DNA of 7,146 nucleotides, from the NCBI GenBank assembly GCA_035540755.1, contig DATLGD010000199.1:1-7146 (forward strand), in the 5' to 3' direction. Under the pieces are notes generated by a model. That model worked only from the letters and a program-made list of their open reading frames with translations. It ran no database searches and was not told where the DNA came from. Each line of letters begins with the position of its first letter. Within the stretch, counting starts at the first letter, position 1. This stretch comes from DATLGD01 sp035540755. GTDB taxonomy: Bacteria > Actinomycetota > Actinomycetes > Mycobacteriales > SCTD01. Of this stretch, positions 1-7,146 are shown in pieces. A program made the translations under genes and the position numbers.

Positions 1-39
1 GAGACGCACTGGGGGGCAACCCTTCGTGTCCGTGTTCCC

Positions 40-61
40 CGGGCCTGGGGTGACAGGCCCG
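40..61. repeat. Compact inverted repeat, possible hairpin or terminator
   Basis: A perfect 8-bp inverted repeat, CGGGCCTG (40-47) and CAGGCCCG (54-61), encloses a 6-nt loop. RNA from either strand could form this hairpin. No run of T follows it on either strand, so it is not a canonical intrinsic terminator. It could still act as a terminator of the U-tract-less kind reported in actinobacteria, or as part of a structured leader. Confidence 0.4.
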
Positions 62-119
62 AGATGACAGGCTCGTGCAGTCGTGTTCGTGAACTGTAAG
101 GGCCGGTGCCGGGGCAGGT

Positions 120-150
120 CATCGGCTGTGGTCACAAGAACGAGCCGACG
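120..150. repeat. Inverted repeat with 15-nt loop
   Basis: On the minus strand CGTCGGCT (150-143) can pair with AGCCGATG (127-120), giving eight pairs including one G-U, around a 15-nt loop. No gene covers it. It may be a stem in a leader RNA transcribed leftward, or a protein-binding dyad. Confidence 0.35.
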
Positions 151-212
151 ATATGGGGGTGACGCACGGAAGAAGCGGGCATAGGACCCCTTCGGCCCGC
201 GAATCCGGACGA

Positions 213-241
213 GTCGTCACCGTTCGTCACCAGTTCGTGAC
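213..241 (-). promoter_or_regulatory. Three tandem GTGACGAA-like repeats, putative regulator site
   Basis: On the minus strand three 8-mers, GTCACGAA (241-234), GTGACGAA (230-223) and GTGACGAC (220-213), follow one another with periods of 11 and 10 bp. Each therefore sits on the same face of the helix. Direct repeats with one-turn spacing are typical of OmpR-family response regulators. Actinobacterial MtrA is a known member that binds GT(A/G/C)AC-type direct repeats upstream of cell-wall hydrolase and rpf genes. Assignment to MtrA is inference. A weak -10-like TCCTAT occurs at 186-181 on the same strand. The target would be a leftward gene beyond the left edge. Confidence 0.35.
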
Positions 242-348
242 GCCCCCTTGCGCTGACCGGCGCAACGGTGTCCGCCTCGGCGCAGGGCTGTCCGGCGGTG
301 CACGCCCGGTTCACGCCGCCGCGCCGAGCGCGGGCGCGCCGGGTCCAG

Positions 349-1403
349 CTAGCCGGCGGCCCGCCGGCGACGGGCCACCTCGGCCAGGGCGACGGCCGCG
401 GCGATGCCGGCGTTCAGCGATTCGGTGCCGCCGGCCATCGGGATCGAGACGGTGACGTCGCAGGTCTGCTCCACGAGGCGACCGAGCCCGCCCCCCTCCG
501 AGCCGACCACGAGCACGAGCGGCTCCGTGGCCAGCTCCAGCTCGTCGAGGCGAATCGAGCCCTCGGCGGCGAGGCCGGCGACGAACAGCCCGGCGGCCCG
601 GTAGTCCTTGAGCGTGCGCACGAGGTTGGTGCAGCGGGCCACGGGCAGCCGGGCCGCGGCACCCGCCGAGGTGCGCCAGGCGGCCGCGGTCATGCCGGCG
701 GAGCGGCGCTCGGGCAGCAGCACGCCCTGCGCTCCGAAGGCCGCCGCCGAGCGGACCACGGCGCCCAGGTTGCGGGGATCGGTGACGCCGTCGAGCGCGA
801 CGAGCAGCGGCACCGGCGCGGCGAGCGCGGTCTTCAGCAGGTCATCGGGGTGGGCGTGCTCGTAAGGGGGGACCTGCAGGGCCAGCCCCTGGTGCATCCC
901 GCGGTCGGTGAGCCGGTCGAGCTCGGCGCGGCTCACCTCGAGCAGCGACACCCGCGCCTTGCCGGCCAGCGCGACGGCCTCGCTCACGCGCTCGTCGACG
1001 TCGACGCCCATCGCCACGTAGAGCGCGGAGGCGGGGACCCTCGCGCGCAGCGCCTCGACGACAGGGTTGCGGCCGAGCACCAGCTCGGGCGCGTCCGGGC
1101 TCGGGCGCCGCGCCCCGCGCGGGCCGCCGCCGGAGCGGCTGCCGCCCCTGCTGTCGGAGCGGCCCGGCGACGTCGCGGCGCGCTTGGCGGCGGCCGCGGC
1201 CCGGCGCGCGGCGGGATGCCCCTTGCGGGCCTCGGCCGGCGGGGTGGGCTTGCGGCCCTCGAGCCCCTGCTTGCGCTGGCCGCCCGAGCCGATCGGCGCG
1301 CCCTTGCGGTGCGAGCCGGGCTTGGCCGCCCGGCCGCCCTGTCCGCCCTTGGCCACGCCGGCGCCGCCACGAGCGCCGCCGGCCTTCTTGCGCGGTGCGC
1401 CGC

Positions 1404-1407
<4 letters not shown>
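349..1407 (-). CDS. rlmB: 23S rRNA (guanosine-2'-O-)-methyltransferase RlmB, SpoU/TrmH family
   Basis: RlmB uses S-adenosylmethionine to 2'-O-methylate the conserved P-loop guanosine of 23S rRNA (G2251 in E. coli). The 352-residue product has a basic, Gly/Lys/Arg-rich N-terminal extension (1-105), a SpoU substrate-binding domain (about 109-180, LGRNPVVEAL, HQGLALQ) and a SPOUT catalytic domain (about 200-346). The knot motifs are intact: motif 1 LDGVTDPRNLGAVVRS (205-220, Asn213 and Arg219), motif 2 VLVVGSEGGGLG (298-309) and motif 3 IPMAGGTESLNAGIAA (322-337). The frame stays open further upstream, but I chose ATG at 1407: GGAGGAA precedes it with GGAGG 6 nt away, and it overlaps the cysS stop as ATGA. 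Stretches of the extension (GSGGQRKQGLEGRKPTPPA, 41-59) resemble mycobacterial homologues as I recall them. A paralogous TrmH-type target is possible but less likely. Confidence 0.92.
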
Positions 1408-2846
<1,439 letters not shown>

Positions 2847-2856
2847 CTCTGCGAGG

Positions 2857-3342
2857 CTACCGGCGCGCGACCAGCGCGGTGGCCATCGCCGCCCTGCCCT
2901 CCCCGCGGCCGGTCAGCCCGAGCCCGTCGGTGGTGGTGGCGCCCACCGACACGGGCGCGCCGCCGAGGGCTGCGGACAGCGCCGCCTCCGCCTCGGCCCG
3001 GCGGGGACCGACCTTGGGGCGGTTGCCGACGACCTGCACGGCCACGTTGCCGATCGCCCAGCCGGCGTCGGCCAGCAGCCGGGCCACCTCGGCGAGCAGC
3101 TGCGCCCCCGACGCGCCGGACCACTCGGGGCGGTCGGTGCCGAACACCGCGCCGAGGTCGCCGAGCCCGGCCGCCGAGAGCAGGGCGTCGCAGGCGGCAT
3201 GCGCCGCGACGTCGCCGTCGGAGTGCCCGGCGCAGCCGTCGTCGTCCTCGAACAGCAGGCCGGCCACCCAGCACGGCCGGCCGGCCTCGACCGGGTGCAC
3301 GTCGACGCCGACGCCGACCCGCACCGCCTCAGCCGCGGACAT
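2857..3342 (-). CDS. ispF: 2-C-methyl-D-erythritol 2,4-cyclodiphosphate synthase
   Basis: IspF converts CDP-methylerythritol 2-phosphate to methylerythritol 2,4-cyclodiphosphate with release of CMP, the fifth step of the MEP isoprenoid pathway. Homologues are trimers. The 161-residue product has the usual length. The metal ligands are visible: Asp14 and His16 in GVDVHPV, and His48 downstream of GHSDGDV (39-45). The C-terminal ATTTDGLGLTGRGEG (135-149) matches the CMP-binding and trimer-core signature. DLGAVFGTD (62-70) is the substrate-loop region. The ATG start at 3342 has GAGG about 9 nt upstream and overlaps the end of ispD by 14 bp, so translation is probably coupled to ispD. The two enzymes are separate here and not fused as in some bacterial IspDF proteins. 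Confidence 0.96.
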   Translation of the reverse strand: MSAAEAVRVGVGVDVHPVEAGRPCWVAGLLFEDDDGCAGHSDGDVAAHAACDALLSAAGLGDLGAVFGTDRPEWSGASGAQLLAEVARLLADAGWAIGNVAVQVVGNRPKVGPRRAEAEAALSAALGGAPVSVGATTTDGLGLTGRGEGRAAMATALVARR

Positions 3343-3997
3343 GCAGCACCGCCTCGGCCAGCACGAGGTCCAGCGGACGCGTCACCTTGAAGCCCTCCTC
3401 GCTGCCGGGGACCGTGCGGACCGGCACGCCCAGCGCCTCCACCATCGAGGCGTCGTCGGTGGCGCCCGCGAGACCGGCACCGTGGGCGCGCTCGAGCACC
3501 GCGCGGACGAAGCCCTGCGGAGTCTGCACCGCCCGCAGGTCGGCGCGGGGCACGGTGGCGACGACGTCGCCGGTGTCGTCGACCTGCTTCACCGTGTCGG
3601 CCACCGGCAGCACCGGCACGACCGCCTCGGCTCCGCCGCGCAACGCGGCGACCACCCGCTCGACCACCTCGACCGGTACCAGGCAGCGCGCGGCGTCGTG
3701 CACGAGCACGAGCTCGGCGTCCGGCGGCAGCGCGGCCAGTGCGGCAGCCACCGAGTCCGATCGCTCCGCGCCCCCGGCCACGACGACGACGTCCAGGTCG
3801 GCCAGCATCGCGCGGACGGCGTCGAGGTCGTCGGCGGGCGCAGCGACGACCACCGGTCCCACCGACGGCGCGGCGCGCAGCCCGCGCACGGCGTGCAGCA
3901 GCAGCGGCTCGCCGGCCAGCAGGCGGAGGGCCTTGGGGGAACCCGACCCGAGCCGCTCCCCGCGCCCGGCGGCCGGGACGAGGACGGCGACGCTCAC
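3329..3997 (-). CDS. ispD: 2-C-methyl-D-erythritol 4-phosphate cytidylyltransferase
   Basis: IspD transfers CMP from CTP to methylerythritol 4-phosphate, giving CDP-methylerythritol, the third MEP-pathway step. The nucleotidyltransferase fold is clear: glycine-rich PAAGRGERLG (8-17) with Arg15, then PKAL with Lys22, VHDAAR (99-104), TVPRADLRAVQTPQGF (148-163) with Arg151, TDDASMVEALG (180-190) and EGFKVTRPLDL (201-211) with Lys204. By alignment with E. coli, Arg15, Lys22, Arg151 and Lys204 match its Arg20, Lys27, Arg157 and Lys213. The frame stays open upstream to 4120, but that would overlap the preceding gene and add 41 residues with no family likeness. I chose GTG at 3997, giving 222 residues that begin just before the first beta strand. 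No good Shine-Dalgarno sequence precedes it, so the exact start is less certain. Cys105 follows VHDAAR, where proline is usual. Confidence 0.94.
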   Translation of the reverse strand: MSVAVLVPAAGRGERLGSGSPKALRLLAGEPLLLHAVRGLRAAPSVGPVVVAAPADDLDAVRAMLADLDVVVVAGGAERSDSVAAALAALPPDAELVLVHDAARCLVPVEVVERVVAALRGGAEAVVPVLPVADTVKQVDDTGDVVATVPRADLRAVQTPQGFVRAVLERAHGAGLAGATDDASMVEALGVPVRTVPGSEEGFKVTRPLDLVLAEAVLHVRG

Positions 3998-4049
3998 CGG
4001 GCCAGTGTGGCCGAGCCGCTCCGTGCCGGCGGCGCCAGGGCCGGCGGTG

Positions 4050-5270
4050 TCAGGCCGGTGGGGCCACCGGCCCGGGCACGGGCCGGGCCGCACGACGGGG
4101 GCGGACCGGTGCCGCAGCACCGGCGGGCGGGGGCGGCGACGTCTCCACCGCGGGGCGCCCGAACACCAGCCGGCCGTTCGCGGTCGTGAGCACGCTCGTG
4201 ACGCGGACGGGCACCTCGCCGCCGACCAGCGCCCGGGCCCGCTCGACGACGACCATCGAGCCGTCGTCGAGGTAGCCGACCGCCTGGCCGGGCTCCCTGC
4301 CGGCCTTGAGCAGCAGCACGGGCACGTCGTCGCCGGCGGCCACCGGCGGCCGCAGCGCGAGGGCCAGCGCGTGCAGGTTGAGCACCCGCACGCCGGCGAG
4401 CGCGGCGGCCCGGGCCAGGTTGGTGTCGAGGGTCAGCAGCGCCGCGGCGCCGTCCAGGCAGATCCGCACCAGCTTGGCGTCCACCTCGGGCACACCCGGG
4501 ACCTCGAGGTCGAGCACCTCGAGATCGACGCCGGGCTCGCGCTGAAGCGCCTCCAGGACCTCCAGCCCGCGGCGGCCCTTCGCGCGGCGCAGGTCGTCGC
4601 CGGCGTCGGCCAGGCCCTGCAGCTCGGCGAGCACCGGGGTGGGGACGAGCATCCGCCCGTGCAGGAAGCCGGCGCGCACGACGTCGAGCACCCGGCCGTC
4701 GATCGCCACGGACGAGTCGACGACGCGCGGCAGCGAGGCGGCGGGGGCCGGCCGCCGGGACAGCCCGGCCCGGTCGCCGAACAGGGCGAGCACGCCGTCG
4801 CGCTTGCTGGCCCCGACGTGGAAGCCGACGTAGCCGCAGGCCACGACGGCGAAGCCGAACAGCGGGAAGGCGAGGTAGGCCTGCGGCAGGAAGAACACCG
4901 GCCAGGCCACGCCGGCGCCGAGCAGCACGCCGCCGACCAGGCCGAGGGCGCCCGCGACCAGCTGCTCGGCCGACACGTCGCGCAGCGAGGTGCGGGCGAC
5001 CTCGGCCGTCTGCCCGGCCCGCCGGCCGAGGACGCCGCCGAGCACGTAGCCGAACCCCGACCCGAGCACGAGCCCCACCGCGGTGCCGTTGAGGGCCCCG
5101 AGCACCGGCCGCGAGGGATCGACGGCGGCGCCGACCTGGTAACCGGCCCCGGCGAAGAAGACGACGACGAGCAGGCGCAGCACCTCGAGCACCGCCGGCG
5201 GCGTGCGCGGGCGGCGGGACGCGGCGCTCGGGGCCGTCGACGCGCCGGTGGCGGCCTGGTCCGAGGTCAT
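4050..5270 (-). CDS. Membrane-anchored PIN/TRAM-domain protein (YacL-like putative RNase)
   Basis: The 406-residue product has the architecture of Bacillus YacL: several N-terminal membrane helices, a PIN domain, then a TRAM domain. Hydrophobic segments lie near 28-46, 56-81, 102-122 and 124-151. The PIN domain (about 182-303) keeps the acidic metal-binding set: Asp185 in RVVDSSVAIDGR, Glu216 in PVLAELQ, Asp264 in EVDAKLV and Asp282 in TLDTNL. The TRAM region (about 315-372) contains GYLDDGSMVVVE and VTSVLTTANGRLVF. A Pro/Ala-rich tail (378-406) follows. PIN domains are typically metal-dependent RNases and TRAM domains bind RNA, so a membrane-bound RNase is inferred; the substrate is unknown. 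I chose ATG at 5270. An alternative in-frame GTG at 5375 adds 35 residues with weaker GC bias at third codon positions. Neither has a strong Shine-Dalgarno sequence. It heads the ispD-ispF-cysS-rlmB run. Confidence 0.9.
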   Translation of the reverse strand: MTSDQAATGASTAPSAASRRPRTPPAVLEVLRLLVVVFFAGAGYQVGAAVDPSRPVLGALNGTAVGLVLGSGFGYVLGGVLGRRAGQTAEVARTSLRDVSAEQLVAGALGLVGGVLLGAGVAWPVFFLPQAYLAFPLFGFAVVACGYVGFHVGASKRDGVLALFGDRAGLSRRPAPAASLPRVVDSSVAIDGRVLDVVRAGFLHGRMLVPTPVLAELQGLADAGDDLRRAKGRRGLEVLEALQREPGVDLEVLDLEVPGVPEVDAKLVRICLDGAAALLTLDTNLARAAALAGVRVLNLHALALALRPPVAAGDDVPVLLLKAGREPGQAVGYLDDGSMVVVERARALVGGEVPVRVTSVLTTANGRLVFGRPAVETSPPPPAGAAAPVRPRRAARPVPGPVAPPA

Positions 5271-5402
5271 GGGCAGTGCATCGGCAGGTCGCAGGCGCAA
5301 CACGAGCCGGCCACGCGACGCCGCGGGATCAGGGTGCAGGCCGCGCGCGGGGGTCTCGGGGTGCACCGTGATCACCCGGATCGCCGACTCTCCCGCAACG
5401 GC

Positions 5403-5437
5403 CGCGGCCGCCGTCCCCGGAGAGGGCGGCGGCCGCG
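5403..5437 (-). terminator. Strong GC hairpin after carD, possible terminator
   Basis: GCGGCCGCCG (5404-5413) and CGGCGGCCGC (5427-5436) form a perfect 10-bp inverted repeat with a 13-nt loop. One more C-G pair on the outside extends it to 5403-5437. It starts about 31 bp after the carD stop in the direction of transcription. No T-run follows, so it differs from the classic intrinsic terminator. It may fully or partly separate carD from the downstream operon. Confidence 0.5.
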
Positions 5438-5467
5438 AGCGGTCGGACCGGACTGGCTGGAACCGGG

Positions 5468-5950
5468 TCAGGAGGCGAGGACCTCGTCGAGGATGGCCTC
5501 GGCCTTGTCCTCGTTGGTGCCCTCGGCCAGCGCGAGCTCGCTGACGAGGATCTGGCGTGCCTTGGAGAGCATCCGCTTCTCCCCGGCCGACAGCCCCCGC
5601 TCCTTGTCGCGGCGCCAGAGGTCGCGCACGACCTCGCCGACCTTGTTGATGTCGCCGGAGGCCAGCTTCTCGAGGTTGGCCTTGTAGCGCCGCGACCAGT
5701 TGGTCGGCTCCTCGACCGCCGGAGCGCGCAGGACCTCGAAGACCTTGTCGAGGCCGGCCTGGCCGACGACGTCACGGACGCCGACGATCTCGGCGTTGTC
5801 CGCCGGGACCCGGACGGTCAGGTCGCCCTGGGCGACCTTGAGGACCAGGTAGATGCGCTCCTCGCCCTTGATGGTGCGGGTCTCGATGGCCTCGATGAGC
5901 GCGGCCCCGTGGTGCGGGTAGACGACGGTCTCGCCGACTGCGAACGTCAT
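5468..5950 (-). CDS. carD: CarD-family RNA polymerase-binding transcription factor
   Basis: CarD binds the beta subunit of RNA polymerase and stabilises the open promoter complex, affecting rRNA and housekeeping transcription. It is essential in Mycobacterium tuberculosis. The 160-residue product is close to the mycobacterial length of 162. The N-terminal Tudor-like RNAP-interaction domain (about 1-53) has VGETVVYPHHGAALIEAIET and LKVAQGDLTVRVPA. Arg25 and Arg47, reported as contacts to the polymerase beta subunit, are both present. The helical C-terminal domain keeps Trp85 in EPTNWSRRYK, the residue that inserts at the upstream edge of the transcription bubble, and KRMLSKARQILVSELALAE. The ATG at 5950 has GAGAGGGG 10 nt upstream, the clearest ribosome binding site in the window besides that of rlmB, consistent with strong expression. 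It is flanked by larger gaps than its neighbours and may be transcribed alone. Confidence 0.97.
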   Translation of the reverse strand: MTFAVGETVVYPHHGAALIEAIETRTIKGEERIYLVLKVAQGDLTVRVPADNAEIVGVRDVVGQAGLDKVFEVLRAPAVEEPTNWSRRYKANLEKLASGDINKVGEVVRDLWRRDKERGLSAGEKRMLSKARQILVSELALAEGTNEDKAEAILDEVLAS

Positions 5951-5960
5951 GTGGTTGTAG

Positions 5961-5968
5961 CCCCTCTC
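5961..5968 (-). promoter_or_regulatory. Ribosome binding site of carD
   Basis: GAGAGGGG on the minus strand lies 10 nt before the carD ATG. It fixes the start at 5950, which also matches the start of known CarD proteins. Confidence 0.6.
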
Positions 5969-5978
5969 GCCAGGAGCC

Positions 5979-5987
5979 AGAGTACCA
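5979..5987 (-). promoter_or_regulatory. Putative extended -10 promoter element for carD
   Basis: TGGTACTCT on the minus strand fits an extended -10 element: TG, one base, then TACTCT. It lies about 28 bp before the carD ATG, leaving a short 5' UTR that holds the ribosome binding site. I find no good -35 hexamer at 17-18 bp. An extended -10 can compensate for that, and CarD itself acts on weak open complexes. The call rests on motif only. Confidence 0.35.
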
Positions 5988-6050
5988 CCGCTCGGCGGCC
6001 GCAGCCGCGGCTCGCGGGAACATCACCGCAGGTCAGAGGGCATTGGGCCG

Positions 6051-6095
6051 CCGACAGGGGTCTTGACAGATCCACTGTCGGGATGCATGCACCCC
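6051..6095. repeat. Cluster of short inverted repeats between the PKS gene and carD
   Basis: CCGACAG (6051-6057) is inverted as CTGTCGG (6075-6081), with a 17-nt gap. An extra GACAG (6065-6069) also pairs with CTGTC (6075-6079) across 5 nt. Next to these, a 16-bp imperfect palindrome (6080-6095) is centred on TGCATGCA with GGG and CCC ends and one mismatched pair. The cluster starts about 16 bp after the polyketide synthase stop and is upstream of the carD promoter. It could be an operator or a transcript-end hairpin; no T-run follows. Confidence 0.4.
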
Positions 6096-6110
6096 CTCGC
6101 GGCGCCCCGG

Positions 6111-7146
6111 TCAGCGGGCCCGGAGGAGGGCGGCGTAGAGGGTCAGACCGGGCCCGAACGCCATCGCCACGACCGCGCTGCCGGGTGGCAGGTCGCGGGT
6201 CTGCTGCAGCCGCTCGAGCACCAGCAGCACGGTCGCGCTCGAGCAGTTGCCGACGTCGCGCAGGACGTCGTACGACGCCGTCAGGTGCTGCTCCTCGAGG
6301 TCCAGGACCTCGCCGACCACCTCGACGATCTTGCGGCCGCCGGGGTGGATCGCCCACCCGCCGACCTCCTCGACGGCCAGGCCGTTGCGGCCGAGCAGCT
6401 CCTCGACCACGGGCCGGGCGTGCTGGGCGAGCACGTCCGGGACGGCCGGTGACAGACCCATCTTGAAGCCCAGGTCGGTGACGTCCCAGGTCATGTGCGA
6501 GGTGGTGGAGACGTCGGTGCGGGCGACGACGTCGACGAGCTCCAGGCCGGCGACCGACTGCTCCTGCCCCGGCTCGAGGACGACGGCGGCGGCGGCGTCG
6601 CTGAACAGCGCGTGCGCCACCATCTGCTGCAGGTCCTCGGAGGTGGGCTCGGCGCTGCGGCCGGTCTCGGTGCTGGGCTGCACGTGCAGGCTGGTCAGCT
6701 CGAGGCAGAGCATGACGGCGGGGCGGCCGCGGGCGGCGACGAAGTCGGCGGTGGCGCCCAGGCCCGGCAGGGCGGCGTAGCAGCCCATGTGCCCGACGTG
6801 CAGCCGCTGCACGGAGTCGGTCATGCCGAGGTCGCGGGCGAGCAGGATGTCGAGGCCGGGCGTCGCGTACCCGGTGCAGGAGACGACGGTGAACAGCCCG
6901 ACGTCGGACGCTGCGAGACCGGCGTCGTCGAGCGCGCCGGCGACCGCCTCCTTGCCCAGCGGCAGCGCCTCGGAGACGAAGCGCTGCATGCGGGCCCCCG
7001 TGCCCCAGCTCGAGATGTCCTCGCTGGTGGGGTCGACGACGCCGCGCCGGGTCGAGATGGCCGAGTGCTCCCACACCTTGCGGGCCAGGCGGGCGTCGGC
7101 GTAGTGGTCCTTGAAGTAGCCGTCCCAGAGCGCCTGCTGGTCCTGT
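6111..7146 (-). CDS. Type III polyketide synthase (chalcone/stilbene synthase-like), start outside window
   Basis: Type III polyketide synthases are homodimeric ketosynthases that extend a CoA-linked starter with malonyl-CoA and cyclise the product without an acyl carrier protein. The last 344 residues are visible. The frame stays open through the right edge (upstream residues read WDGYFKDHYADARLARK), so the GTG at 7076 is internal. The family is usually 350-400 residues, so roughly 10-50 are missing. The catalytic triad is complete: Cys in GHMGCYAALPGL (codon 6780-6782), His in WAIHPGGRKI (6345-6347) and Asn in DVGNCSSATV (6246-6248). The C-terminal AFGPGLTL corresponds to the GFGPG loop. 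SCTGYATPGLD and HMTWDVTDLGFKMGLS are also family-like. The product cannot be read from the sequence; alkylresorcinol, alkylpyrone or other products are all possible. It has no visible link to the carD operon and ends 160 bp before it. Confidence 0.93.
   Translation of the reverse strand, partial: QDQQALWDGYFKDHYADARLARKVWEHSAISTRRGVVDPTSEDISSWGTGARMQRFVSEALPLGKEAVAGALDDAGLAASDVGLFTVVSCTGYATPGLDILLARDLGMTDSVQRLHVGHMGCYAALPGLGATADFVAARGRPAVMLCLELTSLHVQPSTETGRSAEPTSEDLQQMVAHALFSDAAAAVVLEPGQEQSVAGLELVDVVARTDVSTTSHMTWDVTDLGFKMGLSPAVPDVLAQHARPVVEELLGRNGLAVEEVGGWAIHPGGRKIVEVVGEVLDLEEQHLTASYDVLRDVGNCSSATVLLVLERLQQTRDLPPGSAVVAMAFGPGLTLYAALLRAR

Larger units (their letters stand above)
1..348. other. 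Intergenic region downstream of rlmB, no convincing gene
   Basis: This stretch lies between the rlmB stop codon and the left edge. Short open frames cross it on both strands, but they are rich in Arg, Pro and Ala, resemble no family, and the longer ones run into the antisense of rlmB. It looks less GC-rich than the flanking genes. It contains three tandem GTGACGAA-like units (213-241), a long-loop inverted repeat (120-150), a compact hairpin (40-61) and an 8-bp direct repeat TGACAGGC (51-58 and 65-72). I infer either the promoter and 5' leader of a leftward gene starting beyond position 1, or the space after a rightward gene that ended before position 1. The sequence cannot decide between these. 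Confidence 0.6.

Noticed and set aside
132..314. A 60-codon minus-strand frame in the left intergenic region
   Set aside because: It covers the tandem repeat array, resembles no family and has no convincing ribosome binding site.
3998..4120. Upstream extension of ispD by 41 codons to 4120
   Set aside because: It would overlap the 3' end of the PIN/TRAM gene by about 70 bp and add residues unrelated to IspD. The family fold begins just after the GTG at 3997.
6063..6068. TTGACA, a perfect -35 hexamer on the plus strand
   Set aside because: No -10-like hexamer occurs 16-18 bp downstream, and only antisense polyketide synthase sequence follows. It is better explained by the GACAG repeat cluster.
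5947..7074. A 375-codon minus-strand frame across the polyketide synthase gene and the carD upstream gap
   Set aside because: It is a shifted-frame shadow made largely of Arg, Gly, Ala and Pro. The synthase frame carries the full catalytic triad and family motifs.

Overview
The window is very GC-rich DNA with actinobacterial-type gene content and order. Every convincing gene reads on the minus strand, so the biological order runs from right to left. The species cannot be named from the sequence. A high-GC actinomycete is inferred from base composition, a CarD protein very like the mycobacterial one, and the cluster carD, ispD, ispF, cysS, rlmB.

Layout in the direction of transcription. The right edge (6111-7146) holds the 3' part of a type III polyketide synthase gene whose start lies outside the window. 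A 160-bp gap with several short inverted repeats and the likely carD promoter separates it from carD (5468-5950), which encodes an RNA-polymerase-binding transcription factor. A 197-bp gap with a strong GC hairpin follows. Then comes a tightly packed run: a membrane-anchored PIN/TRAM protein of the YacL type (4050-5270), ispD (3329-3997), ispF (2857-3342), cysS (1404-2846) and rlmB (349-1407). ispD/ispF and cysS/rlmB overlap, and ispF and cysS are 10 bp apart, so these genes are probably co-transcribed and partly translationally coupled. Positions 1-348 hold no convincing gene. They contain tandem GTGACGAA-type repeats and inverted repeats that may be the promoter and leader of a leftward gene beyond the edge.

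How the genes work together. IspD and IspF catalyse two steps of the MEP isoprenoid pathway. CysS charges tRNA-Cys, RlmB 2'-O-methylates 23S rRNA, and CarD tunes transcription initiation at housekeeping and rRNA promoters. The PIN/TRAM protein is a putative membrane-bound RNase. The block is therefore a housekeeping cluster for translation and isoprenoid supply. Its order yacL-ispD-ispF-cysS-rlmB is a reduced form of the one in Bacillus. The polyketide synthase is the only accessory, specialised-metabolism gene. I found no mobile element, CRISPR array, tRNA or rRNA gene, and no clearly new multi-gene system. The least explained parts are the left intergenic region, the polyketide synthase product and the PIN/TRAM protein.
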